Shown here: positions 48,651-59,465 of the stretch, in pieces
Numbering within the stretch: the first letter of the stretch is position 1
How the letters are laid out: each line of letters begins with the position of its first letter
DNA from: Iris pallida
Taxonomy: Eukaryota > Streptophyta > Magnoliopsida > Asparagales > Iridaceae
Reading direction: 5' to 3'
Assembly (NCBI GenBank): GCA_029216955.1
Contig: JANAVB010033217.1
Coordinates: 2,900,854 to 2,964,853, forward strand
DNA length: 64,000 bases
Made by a program: the position numbers and the translations under genes
The notes under the pieces: model-generated
Told to the model about the DNA's origin: nothing
Databases searched by the model: none
Seen by the model: the letters and a program-made list of their open reading frames with translations, nothing else

Positions 48651-49539
48651 AACATGGACATCAATGAAGCATACAGGATTCGAGTCTTCCAACTGCAAGA
48701 ACGAGTAGGCACGTGTGGATTGCAATTAAAAAATATTTAGTTAAAAATGTGATGGTGCAAAATATTTAGTTACAAGTAAGTTATTTTTGTTCAAGAGCTC
48801 AATGTAACTTGTGAAGGTGTCCCCATTTGTCCCCATATGATTCTTTTAATTTTGTTCAAAGCTGGCTATGGCATGGAATTGGCAAGAAGTAAGAACGTAC
48901 CCCCAAGAATTTAAGGGTGGCAATGTCAAACCGATAGTAAGTTTAACCGATTGACTCAGCTCTCCTCCTCCTCCTCTTGGATGGTTGAGGATCAAATTGA
49001 AGCACCTTCAATCAAATCTCTAAGTTATTAATTAGTTGACATGATCAATACTCAAGGAACATGAAGACCGGATCAAACAAACAAAACTTGATGGCAGGTT
49101 GGTACATTATTTATATACTTCCAATAAGTATCAATTACAAATTGAAAATAAAAATGTAATTAATATGAAATAATAAGGATTATTTAGTAATATGATCTCA
49201 CATAATAGTTAATATTAGTGCTTGTTCCAAAATTTTAACATTTGTATTTGGGCCTTAAAATTACTGCTCACGTAGACAAGTAAAAAATAATTTTAAGACC
49301 CAAACACTAACGTTAGATATTTTGAGAACTCAAATTATAATATCAACTATTATATGAACCATTATTACAAATATCCCAAATAATAAATAAATACATTTAT
49401 TATTTGCCAAGTCAGGACTACTAGGATTTTGATTTTGATTTGGAAATCCAAAATTCAAATCCAAATCTAAAACATAAATTTTCAAATCCAAATCCAAATT
49501 CAAATCAAACTCCAACCAAACATAGGATTTTGTAAACTA

Positions 49540-50077
49540 TAATTATGATTAATAATTATGATAATAATATATTTATTAATAAATTATTATAATTAAAATT
49601 AAAATTGTAATTATGATTAATAATTAAATTATTATTATAATTATGATAATTGTTATGATTAATAAATTATTAATTAAGATTATAATGATGATTATAATGA
49701 CGATTAATAATTGATTAATTAAAAATTTAATAATATATTAATTATTAAATAATAAATTATTAATTATGATGATAATTATGATTAATATATTATTAATTAA
49801 GATTGTAACAAAATAGTAATTAATATTTATAATTAAGCTTATAATTAAGACTAATAAATTATTAATTAAGATTATAATTAAATATTGAATCATTAATTAT
49901 TAATTAAAATAATAGTTATGATTAATAAATTATTATAATTATGATTAATAAAGGTTATAATTAAATATTTAATTGATGCACCGTAAAATTATTAATTAAG
50001 ACTATAATTAACTAATAAATTATTAATTAAAATTATTATAATATATCAATTATTAAATTACTAAATTATAAATTATT
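49540..50077. repeat. AT-rich low-complexity DNA, left of the Mutator-like element
   Basis: Almost only A and T, built from ATTAATTAAGATTATAATTA-like words. The same composition resumes at 51860-52290, so one AT-rich tract was split by the Mutator-like insertion. The last nine bases, TAAATTATT (50069-50077), are the target duplication. Confidence 0.85.
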
Positions 50078-51859
50078 CTGGAAATTGCTGAGAAACCCAA
50101 TTTCGGGGTGGGCTTTTATGAAATGCCCACCCGCTGGATAAGTTTTATGAAATACCCAGAATTAAGTATTTTCACGTTAAATATTCCAAGATTCCCTTTT
50201 AGATGCCACCCGCTAGAAACTGCTATTTTTATAATACCGAAACTACCCCTCCGCGCGAATTGGTCGTCGATATGTATTTGAATTCAAAAAACTCAGATCT
50301 GGATTGTGATTTTCGTCTTCTTCTTCTTCACTGGAAATCTGAATTCCATTGCTCCCATCTTCAGCAGAGATTGCAAAGATCGTTCGTAGTTCGGTGTACT
50401 TTTCTTCAGTCGAACTCAGATCATCGCTCGTCATCATCATCATCATCATCATCTTCATCTTCATCGTGGAGACATTTGAAGTTTTCCGACAATTAGGTCA
50501 ATTGTGGAGAGAATATCTTTCTTCTTCTTTTCCATCAGAATTATCATCGTTTTGAAAGAAGAACGAAACTCTTTGTTCATAAAAAAAAACTAAATTACAC
50601 GGAGAATGCCATTCTCCGTTTTATTTAAAACGGAGAATGTCGTTCTCCGTGTTTCTAACACGGAGAATGGTCATTCTCCTGCGTTTTAACACTGGAATGA
50701 CCATTCTCCGTGCTAAATTACACGGAGAATGACCATTCTCCGTTTTATTTAACACGGAGAATGGCATTCTCCGTGTTAGTAACACGGAGAATGGTCATTC
50801 TCCTGCGTTTTAACACAGGAATGACCATTCTCCGTGTTAAATAAAACGGAGAATGTCATTCTCCGTGTTAAATAAAACGGAGAATGACATTCTCCATCTT
50901 AATGTAGCACGGAGAATGGCCATTCTCCGTTTAAATTAAGACGGAGAATGTCATTCTCCGTTTTATTTAACACGGAGAATGACTTTCTCCGTTTAAATTA
51001 ACACGGAGAATGTCATTCTCCGTTTTATTTAACACGGAGAATGGCATTCTCCGTGTTTCTAACACGGAGAATGGTCATTCTCTTGCGTTTTAACACTGGA
51101 ATGACCATTCTCCGTGTAAACTAAGACGGAGAATGACCATTCTCCGTCTAAATTATGACGGAGAATGGCCATTCTCCGTGTAACTTTCAGGACGGAGAAT
51201 GACATTCTCCGTCTTAATTAAGACGGAGAATGTCATTCTCCGTCTTACTAACACGGAGAATGGTCATTCTCCGTGTAAATTAATACGGAGAATGCCATTC
51301 TCCGTGTTACTAATACGGAGAATGACCACCCTCATGTGAAATTAACATTTTTCGTGTTCTAACACGGAGAATGACCATTCTCCTGCATTTTATGGTCAGC
51401 TGAAACTTTGGAGGGCCATAACTTTTGACTGGGAGGTCGAAACGAGGTCTCGTTTGTCGCAAAATGAGCGTATCGTCGAGGAGACTGAAAGTAACAGTTT
51501 CATTGTTAGACGGCCTTCCGAAATTTTAGATTCGCAAAAAAAATGATGTTTGGACCTCCGTTTTAGCATTTTTGTCGTTTGTCCCAGTCTTTCCGAAATT
51601 TTTCGACGAGTTTTTGAAGATTTTTGAGGAGAAAACCTAGATTCGAAAGTGAGCAGCGTAAGGAAGAAGATGAACTATCGAAACTTTTTTTAAGAGCAGT
51701 TTCGTGGGTGTTTTCAATAAATTAAAAGGAAGGGCAAAAGGGTCATTTGGAACCCGCTTTGGATAAGTTTCTCTAATTCTGGGCACGCGATGAAAGTTTT
51801 TTTAGCGGTGGGTTTTACATAAAACTTTTTTAGTTTTTGGGCATTTCATAAATCTTCCC
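50078..51859. mobile_element. Non-autonomous Mutator-like element carrying a palindrome array
   Basis: The 1782-bp insert is flanked by exact 9-bp repeats TAAATTATT (50069-50077, 51860-51868), the Mutator target-duplication size. Its left end (CTGGAAATTGCTGAGAAACCC) and right end (reverse complement GGGAAGATTTATGAAATGCCC) are imperfect inverted repeats. TTTTATGAAATGCCCAC and GGGCATTTCATAAA recur in inverted order further in. It holds a gene-like leader (50200-50560, CT-rich with (CAT)n), the palindrome array and a stretch at 51395-51720 of unknown origin. No transposase. It may be a Pack-MULE, but the captured source is unknown. Confidence 0.75.
50595..51395. repeat. Array of about 25 CGGAGAATG-N-CATTCTCCG palindromes
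   Basis: Each unit is a near-perfect palindrome, ACGGAGAATG plus one or two bases plus CATTCTCCGT, repeating about every 32 bp. Linkers such as GTTTTATTTAAAAC and GTTTCTAAC are themselves partly palindromic. Units vary mainly at the centre (C, GT, AC, G, A, GC) and in the linker. Some units are degraded (TGGAATGACCATTCTCC, CTCATGTG). Confidence 0.95.
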
Positions 51860-52290
51860 TAAATTATTTGTGATTAAAATCTTATTAATTAAGATTACAA
51901 TAAAATAGTAATTAAAAAATTATTAATTAAGATTATAATAAGACTAATAACTTATTAATTAAGATTATAATAATGATTAACAAAGTCATAAATTATTATA
52001 AATTATTATAAAACTATTAATTAATAAATATTTATTTAAATTATAATTACGATAACTAACTATTAGTTAAATTTTTTATAAAAATAATAACTAACTATTA
52101 GTTATAAAATAATAATAATAATGACTAATTTTTGTTTAAGTAATAGTAATTCTTAATTAACTATAAATTAAATATTTTTAAAAATAATAATTATAAAAAA
52201 TAATATATAAGAAATAACTAATTTATTATTAATTAGTATTAATAAAATATTTAATAAAAAAATAAAATTACTAAAAAAATAACTAACTTT
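51860..52290. repeat. AT-rich low-complexity DNA, right of the Mutator-like element
   Basis: Continuation of the tract at 49540-50077, with the target duplication TAAATTATT at 51860-51868. No gene. Confidence 0.85.
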
Positions 52291-52896
52291 TTTCCTTCCA
52301 AATCCAATTTTCTCTTTCTTCCAAATCCAATTTTGGATTTGATCTTATTTTACATATCCAAATCTATCTCCAACCAAATATAGGTTTACATAAATTTAAC
52401 TTCAAATCCATAAAATCCTAAAATCTACTTCAAAGGTTTAATAAACGGGCCCTAAGACTCTAAGAGAGAAGGAGGGAGGACAACTCTGGAGTGTAACAGA
52501 GACAACTTTAAATGATTGAATTTTAAATCCAAAAAATTTAATGAACTTTAATTTAGTTTAGGTCCCTTGCTTGTTCGATTGGTATTGTTAAATCAAATTT
52601 AATAGGGACTTCAACATTAGATCAAATTAGTCATAGCGAGCACATCCAAATACTAAATAGTGGGAACAGGCTGAGCCGACGCAAGAAAGAGGGATGCGTC
52701 CGACAAGCTGTACGAAAGACACGCGGCCGAGTCCAAGTCCAATCTCTGTTGAATGAATGTGTTAGACACATTGACCCATTCTACTCCACACAGCTGTCAC
52801 TGCATTCAATGCCAAAAGTTAGCTCTTAACCTTTTCATCTTCAATGCCCATAGCAGAACAGATGAGGTGCGCCCCACCAGGATCCACACCTGCATC

Positions 52897-52898
<2 letters not shown>
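52291..52898. other. No gene seen
   Basis: Mostly AT-rich single-copy-looking sequence with no supportable gene or repeat. The 66-codon frame at 52753 runs into the TA microsatellite. Confidence 0.5.
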
Positions 52899-52949
<51 letters not shown>

Positions 52950-53095
52950 ATAAGGGAGGTAGGGTACCACCTCATGGGAGGGTGTCTACTTGTCACCTCC
53001 CCATGCTATCATCATGCACATGGGTGCATGATGATAACATGTGGGGGGGTGACAAGTAGACACCCTCCATAGGGTGACACCTCACCTCCCTCATC

Positions 53096-53172
<77 letters not shown>
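52899..53172. mobile_element. Inverted-repeat element inside a TA microsatellite
   Basis: (TA)n at 52899-52944 and 53113-53172 flank an inverted repeat at 52953-53093. The left arm GGGAGGTAGGGTACCACC pairs with the right arm GGTGACACCTCACCTCCC. AGGGTGTCTACTTGTCACC and its inverse lie inward, and the centre is ATCATCATGCAC...GTGCATGATGAT near 53020. It is a small MITE or foldback with arms of about 65 bp. A TA target would fit Stowaway, but the ends do not show the usual CTCCCTCC start. Confidence 0.7.
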
Positions 53173-53175
<3 letters not shown>

Positions 53176-53199
53176 AAATTCTACAATACATCCGCTGGA

Positions 53200-53245
53200 A
53201 ATGGATGTATCGATACATCCGAAATCTGGACCGTTGGATTTTAAT
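53200..53245. repeat. Pair of short perfect hairpins
   Basis: GGATGTATCGATACATCC (about 53203-53220) and CCGTTGGATTTTAATCCAACGG (about 53231-53252) are perfect or near-perfect palindromes a few bases apart, typical of MITE ends. Confidence 0.7.
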
Positions 53246-53444
53246 CCAACGGTTCAGGTTTAATTCAGATAAAATAATACAGGAGACATCATTTAATGCT
53301 GATTTAGACTTCTGACCTGTTGGTAACTTGCTTTAGCAGGTCATTCTTCACTTTAATTTTTTCAATGAACACCCTAAATTAACTCATATTTACTCTCTCA
53401 AAAGTCCATCCAATTTAATCTGAACCTTTTTTTTTGGGTTACAG

Positions 53445-53655
53445 GCCATGGTAGTCGTGGTGGTGCTGGTGGTGGTGGAAAGAGAAACGGAGATGAAGAA
53501 GGAAATAAGAAACGGTTCGGATCGCGTCGAACGTCGTCGAGCACCCCTAGAACAACGAGGAGTACCAGCTGCGCCGAGAAGAATCGGTCCGCTTCGCGTC
53601 GGACGTCGTCGAGGCCTCCTCGAACAAGGAGAAGTACCAGCGGCGCCGCTCTAAT
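53445..53655 (+). other. Duplicated exon-like segment (copy 1) upstream of the Ulp1-like genes
   Basis: TTACAGGCCATGGTAGTCGT starts an acceptor-like and ATG-containing segment; GGAAAGAGAAACGGAGATGA is repeated at about 54650 (copy 2, 54636-54735). A third partial copy (CATGTCATGGTAGTGGTGGTG) is at about 53730. Each is preceded by CAACAATTTAATATTTT-like AT-rich intron-like DNA. I infer a leader exon duplicated two or three times. The 68-codon frame from ATG 53448 (MVVVVVLVVVERETEMKKEI) is doubtful. Confidence 0.4.
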
Positions 53656-53838
53656 TTTACTGCCCATGCCATTGTCTGAAATTTTATTTTTCATTTAACA
53701 ATTTAATATTTTGTTAATAAAGCTACATGTCATGGTAGTGGTGGTGAACTGAGGAAACCTGCTTCTGAGGTCTGGCGGATTATTTTTTAACTTTTCTAAA
53801 GATAATATTTTCGAGAAGAATATTTTTTTGGACAAAAA

Positions 53839-54376
53839 ATGGCCATTCTCTTTGCTTTTAACACGGAGAATGGTACATTTAGGACGGAGAATGGTACATT
53901 TAGGACGGAGAATGGTACATTTAGGACGGAGAATACGGCGAATGGCCATTCTCTTTGCTTTTAATATGGCGAATGGACGGTGAATACGGCGAATGGACGG
54001 AGAATGGCCATTCTCTTTGCTTTTAATATGGCGAATGGACAGTGAATACGGCCAATGGACGGAGAATGGCCATTCTCTTTGCTTTTAATATGGCGAATGG
54101 ACGGTGAATACGGCCAATGGACGGAGAATGACCATTCTCTTTGCTTTTAATACGGCGAATGGACGGAGAATGGTACATTTAGGACGGAGAATGGACGGAG
54201 AATACGGCGAATGGCCATTCTTTTTGCTTTTAATATGGCGAATGGACGGTGAATACGGCGAATGGACGGAGAATGGTCATTCTCTTTGCTTTTAACACGG
54301 AGAATGGCCATTCTCTTTGCTTTTAATACGGCGAATGGACGGAGAATGGTACATTTAGGACGGAGAATGGTACATT
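53839..54376. repeat. Second CGGAGAATG-related array, longer units
   Basis: It begins with three units GGACGGAGAATGGTACATTTA. Then come about five units of roughly 63 bp (GGCGAATGGACGGTGAATAC, GGCCAATGGACGGAGAATGG, CCATTCTCTTTGCTTTTAAT), closing with the first type again. The core GGAGAATGGCCATTCTC links it to the array at 50.6 kb, but the units here are direct higher-order repeats with only partial palindromes. Confidence 0.9.
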
Positions 54377-54951
54377 AAGGAAGCCGACAAAAGCTCGTTC
54401 TCTCAAATCTCTTCTTTGTGTAAATTAAATCCAAGGAGGACACAATCCCTAATTTTAGTTATTGCTTAGCAGAGTCTGCTTAGTTGTTGTAAAATTGTGG
54501 TGTTGCTTCTGTGACACTTTCATCTTTAATCTCATGTTTTCTATGAATATGTGTTCTGTTTGATTTTGATTTAGTAATCTTTCCGTATTTAGTTTTTTTG
54601 TTTCATCTAACAATTTAATATTTTTGTTATAAATTTACAGGGCATGGTGGTGGTGGAAGGAGAAACGGAGATGAAGAAGAAAAGAAGAAGAAGTTCCGGT
54701 TCGCGGTGGACTTCGTCGAGTTCCTCAATCAAGCGGAATTAAACCTCTTATAGAGTTCCTTAATTGGAGTTGATCACGATAACCTTTTGTAATTTTCAAA
54801 CGGATAGTACAATCTTCCTCGAGCCCTCCTCAATCAAACGGCTAGTAGAATCTTCCTCGAGCCCTCCTTAATCAAACGGCTAGTAGATTGTTTGCTAGTC
54901 TCGAAATTTATTTGTCTTTCCATCTTTCTCACTTTTTGTACTTCTTTCTTG

Positions 54952-54962
54952 CTATATATATA
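54952..54962 (+). promoter_or_regulatory. Probable TATA box of gene 1
   Basis: CTATATATATAATAG lies about 90 bp upstream of ATG 55049 in an AT-rich promoter-like stretch. No other TATA-like site is closer. The duplicated leader exon at 54636 argues that transcription could also start further upstream. Confidence 0.4.
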
Positions 54963-55048
54963 ATAGTTTTCTTGTTTCATAGTACTATTATTCATTCTGA
55001 AATACATAGAATAGTTTTCTGAAATACAATAGTTTTCTTGTTCTCAAG

Positions 55049-56734
55049 ATGTCTACTCGTGTGGGGAAAAATATAGAAGACGTAGAAGATTGGATGCCAA
55101 ATCCAAATGAAACCTTCATTCCGCGTTTGTTGCGCAAGATTGAAGAACATCTGGCGACGATTTCAGCTGATGTTGCAAAGATAAAAATTGAACAAATGAA
55201 GTTATCTCGACGTTTGGATAAGATTGAAGAATCTCCAGCTTTGAAGGAGGCATCTTCATCTAGAGCATTTAATAATGTGAAGGTGGTTTCCGTTGAGTCT
55301 TTTTCCGAAGAGGAGGACGTGGAACTACAGTCTCGTAGTAAAGCATTGGACCGATATCTCGCATTGGACGCTATAGAAGAAGAAGAAACTGACTTTAGCA
55401 GTCCTTCTAAAAGAATGCATAGAAATATAAATCCGGTCACACCATCCAAAAATTTAATAAGGGGTTCAACCTCGAAGCCTAGCAATTGTACTAGTGTTTC
55501 TTCGAGATATTACGACTATATTTTTGCAGATGATAGACCTGACGAGTAAGTAATATGAGTTTTGGTTTAATTCCAACAATTTTTTTCTCCTAATTTATTC
55601 GTTTCTTTTCTTAGAGAAATAATATCATCTTGCAACAAAACCTATGTGTCTCGGTGGGAGATGAAGACCTTAGCTCCTTTAACGAGAATTACCAATGGGG
55701 TATGTATAGATAGTATATTTCTTCTTAGATGCCATCTATGTTTACTTCGATTCCATCGCTGACATTTTTAATGTTTTATTCAGATTATAAGTATTGTCTC
55801 TGCTCTTCTCACCGCGGAGGAACGGAAAAGAACCTCCAATAAAGCTAAAGTATGGTTTTTACCAATAAGGATGTTGGTGAGTGAGCATTTTATTCTTCAA
55901 TGCATATGCATTAACAATTTTCTCGTTTGTTTGTCCTTCGTAATGTATTAATTGATGTGTATGTAGAAAGCCTCGTTACCTCCATCCGTCAAAAGGCCTC
56001 ATGAATTATGGAAGAAGTTTAAATACTTTCAGGATTACATGGGATCTTTAAGCACTTGTAAAGAGGTATTAATGTATTTATGTTTAATTATTAATCCTAA
56101 TTTTCTGAAAATTTACTAATTTGTTTTACCTAATTATCCTGATTCAGATATACATACCCATTCATTTGGGCGAACACTATACTCTTGCAAGAGTTGTGTT
56201 TAAAAACAGGACTGTTGAAATTTGGGACTCACTTGCATCTAAAGATGATCCGATTCAAAGCAGAACAGTTATAAAAGAAATTGTAAGCTCATATTTATCA
56301 AATTTTATGAATTGGGTACAAGATACGCATTATACTAATACATATTATTTTCTGGTAATTGTAGCTTTCAAATTTGGATATCTTTTTCCAAGAAGAGATT
56401 TTGGAGCTGAGAGATGCTAGGTTCAGCTTTTCTACTTTTGCAATAAAACGTCCTTCTTATGTTTCCCGCCAAGGCAATTTAGTTGATTGTGGAATTTTTT
56501 TAATTGCATTCATGAAAGACCGATGTAGCCTGGACTACCGTTCTATCAATGTAAGTATGAAAATATGTCGTCAAAAACTTCAACTTTTTAGAGCAATATT
56601 TTTGATGTTATGTTTGTTATATGCAGTTTGATGCGGAAAAGGAAAGACGCATAGTTGCTGAATGGATTACAACTTCAGAGCACAATGATGAGCTAAAAAA
56701 GAAGTCCAATCTGGTTGAATATGGAAGACGATGA
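55049..56734 (+). CDS. Ulp1/C48 SUMO-peptidase-like protein, intact seven-exon gene
   Basis: Exons 55049-55545, 55615-55699, 55784-55876, 55967-56065, 56148-56282, 56365-56550 and 56627-56734 have GT...AG introns and join to 1203 nt, 400 codons plus stop, without an internal stop. Residues 1-165 start MSTRVGKNIEDVEDWMPNP and are acidic and coiled-coil-like (LLRKIEEHLATISADVAKIK). Residues 259-303 hold IPIHLGEHYTL with His268 and IWDSL with Asp285. Residues 335-350 hold SRQGNLVDCGIF with Gln339 and Cys345. This is the Ulp1 order His-Asp-Gln-Cys. Ulp1 enzymes cut SUMO or a related modifier; domesticated or transposon-borne copies are common in plants (KI-MULEs carry one). The coherent splicing without lesions suggests recent selection or a young copy. 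Confidence 0.85.
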
Positions 56735-57099
56735 TTTTTTTTCTTCTTCTTTTATATTTAATGTATGGAAAGCCCTAATGTATTATGTTCATTTGTTTTG
56801 TTGAGTTGTAATGACATTTTTGCCAAACGGCTTCAATTCTTTTTGATTAAGCAGAATCATTTCTGTCCTTCAGATTAATATAATTAAGCAGAAAAGAGTC
56901 TTTTGCCCTTCCATCGAATGACATTTTTGCCCTTCTAATTAATTCAAAACACCCCCGAACCCTTTTATTAAAAAAAGAAAAGGGAAAAAGAAAACCGTTT
57001 CGGAGCCTCCTCTTCTTCCATACTCCACTCTGTACTCAAACCTAGATCATTCTCCTCCAAAATCTTCAAACCTTCCTCCCCATTCGCAATATTCACATC
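56735..57099. other. Intergenic region between the two Ulp1-like genes
   Basis: No coding frame. It holds the 3' UTR of gene 1 and, after a Pro/CT-rich leader (57000-57095), the start of gene 2. The genes are in the same direction 365 bp apart. Confidence 0.6.
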
Positions 57100-57325
57100 A
57101 TGTCGGCATCAGCGGCAGAATCATCACCGGCAGCATTACCAAATAGAGAAGATGCACCAGTTACAGAAAATCCAAAAGCGACAGACGGAGAACAATGGAA
57201 ACCCTATTCTAAGAAAGTTGCAAAAAAGAAAAAGGAAAAAGTTGCTAAACAAAAAGAAGTGCAAGAAGAAGTGCAAACAGAAGGTATAACTTTGATTTTA
57301 TGTTCGCAAATTCTGTATATATTTC

Positions 57326-57478
57326 AAGGAAAATGACATTCTCCGTCATAAAACGCATTTGAATGTTAAATTCTATTCGCCGTTTAATTTGGAACGGATA
57401 ATGTCATTCTCCGTCTAACTTGAAACGGAGAATGCCGTTCCCAGTGTTAAAACCCATAAGAATGGCCATTCTCCGACC
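57326..57478. repeat. CGGAGAATG palindromes in gene 2 intron 1
   Basis: Three to four units, for example AACGGATAATGTCATTCTCC and AACGGAGAATGCCGTTCCC, ending AAGAATGGCCATTCTCCGAC. They sit inside the 223-bp intron 57284-57506, leaving only short flanks to the splice sites. Confidence 0.85.
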
Positions 57479-58612
57479 TAATTTTTGGTTTTTTTTTGTT
57501 TTGCAGAAAGAAAATCTGTCAGGAATAAGGATTCAAGACTTTTCCGTTCTACCTTCAAGCCAATGCTAAATCTTATGGAGGAGGTCAATCGAGAAGCTGG
57601 CCGTTTACCTGAGCCAGTTATTGGTTCCTTGAAGAATACCGGTTTCTGGAATTTTGTCGAGATTTTCTACCAAAACAGAGTCCACGTCTCCGAAATGGCC
57701 AAGGTAACGGAAGGGCTTGAGAATTTAATTGCAAGTTACACAGAAGAAGAAGATGGCGTCGGGTGCTTTGAATTGAGCACCACTGTTAAAATCGCGCCAA
57801 GCGTCAAGGATATGGCAGTCATATTCGGTCTACCGCTGAATGAAGAAAGCGTTGATGATGTTTCTTACAGAAGATTGATAAAGAAAAAACAACAGCAGCC
57901 CACACCACCAGCATCATTGAGCCTGTGCAGAGATCATTTCACAAGATTGCTGGCTAATACTAAGGGCAAACACTCAGAAGTCACGAATAAGGAAGTGAGA
58001 GACAAGTTCTTTGAATTGTTACGACGGCTTCGTGGTGGAGATAACGCTGTTAATCCAGATGATTTGGCCAAGCTAATAATCTTCCACTTGTGCCAAACTG
58101 TATTCTTCACAAAGTCTGGCGGTTCAAATTTGCCGTATAGATTCTTGGCCTTGGTAGACAGTGTGGACGTGATCAACAGTATATGCTGGCCAAGGTTAAT
58201 CCTGGCATATGTAATGGATAGCTTAAAGAGGAGTAGAAGCAAAACTGAACAGGGGGATTACTCAATGGCTTTCCACAAATTGGAAGGTTGCACAATATAC
58301 TTCCTCTATTGGTTTGCAGAACATAGTAAATTTGTGGAAAGGAAGTTCGCCCCAATTCCTGATTACCCAAGATTTTTCACATGGAATGGGTACGATATCT
58401 CAAACTTTCTCAAGGCCGAATATCACAACAAAATGAGATCGAAGATGATATTGGAAGATCTGGTTATACCTGTTGGGGAAGAAGAAGGGCACAAAGAAGA
58501 GGAGCCACCTATAGAAGAAGTTGAAAAAGATGGAGAGAAAGAACACCAAGAAGCAGGTGGGGATAATTTTGATGAAAAACGGATAACACCGCATCATGAA
58601 ATGGGCGCTGTG

Positions 58613-59237
58613 ATGGACGACTCAGCAAAGGAATTGGAGGATTTGAGAAGACATCATTCTGATATTCTTGCGCAGAATGAAGAACTGAAAGAAAAGTTGA
58701 AAGAGATGGAGGCACAAGGAGCACAGTTACGTGCAGCCAACTTTGAGAATGCCATACTCAAAGAAAAGCTGAAAGTGCTCTAGGCAGAAGAAGAGCAGCA
58801 ACGTGCAGTCAACGTTGTGATGGAGGGCTCTGTGCATGAACTGGAGGATTTGAGAAGACATCATTCTGATATTCTTGCGCAGAATGAAGAACTCAAAGAA
58901 AAGTTGAAAGAGCTCGAGGCACAAGAATCACAACAACGTACAGTCAACGTTCTGATGGAGGGCTCTGTGCATGAACTGGAGGATTTGAGAAAGCAGAATT
59001 CTGTTCTTAAAGCGCAGAATGAAGAACTCAAAGAAAATTTAAAAGAGATGGAGGCACAAGGAGCGCAGTTACGTGCAGCCAACCTTGAGAACGAGAAACT
59101 CAAAGAAAAGCTGAAAGAGCTCGAGGCACAAGAATCACAACAACGTGCAGTCAACGTTCTGATGGAGGGCTCTGTGCATGAACTGGAGGATTTGAGAAAG
59201 CAGAATTCTGTTCTTAAATCAGATCTACATGCACAAG
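58613..59237 (+). repeat. In-frame coiled-coil repeats in gene 2
   Basis: The unit start M-(D/E)-(D/G)-S-x-(K/H)-E-L-E-D-L-R occurs at 58613, 58820, 58955 and 59162, with periods of 207, 135 and 207 bp (69, 45 and 69 codons). Each long unit is HELEDLR ... AQNEELKE-LKEMEAQGAQLRAAN ... LKEKLKELEAQESQQRAVNV; the short unit lacks a 24-codon block. Period lengths are multiples of three, so the protein frame survives. The TAG at 58781 lies in the first unit where later units have a Glu codon (LKELEAQ). Confidence 0.9.
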
Positions 59238-59271
59238 GTAAAATCTTTTCTATTTCAAATTTCTGATTTGT

Positions 59272-59465
59272 AATCTTCCAGGAGAATGACTATTCTCCGT
59301 GTACTATAACACGGAGAATAGTCATTCTCCGTGTTATTTGGAACGGATAATTGCTATTCCCTATCATGTCGATACTGAAAGGTTATTCTCCGTGTAATTC
59401 CAAACGGAGAATTCTATTCTCCGTATTATATTATACGGAGAATGTCATTCTTCGTGTTAGGTTCA
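59272..59465. repeat. CGGAGAATG palindromes in gene 2 intron 2
   Basis: About six units, including AGGAGAATGACTATTCTCCG, CACGGAGAATAGTCATTCTC, AACGGAGAATTCTATTCTCC and TACGGAGAATGTCATTCTTC, within the intron 59238-59500. Here many centres have AATAG/CTATT instead of AATG/CATT, with matching changes on both arms. Confidence 0.9.

Larger units (their letters stand above)
44599..49539. other. No gene seen; decayed repeats
   Basis: 44599-44730 continues the element that CACTA-1 entered. The rest is AT-rich with no supported gene. The 72-codon frame at 46689-46907 and others have no family match or splice support. A GA microsatellite lies at about 46431-46447, and two local repeat sets are listed separately. 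Confidence 0.55.

Noticed and set aside
48600..48730. SINE-like B box GGATTCGAGTCTTCC
   Set aside because: A box and A-tail not convincing; left within the decayed repeat region.
50595..51395. CRISPR array
   Set aside because: Plant DNA, palindromic units with short, repeated linkers instead of unique spacers, no cas genes.
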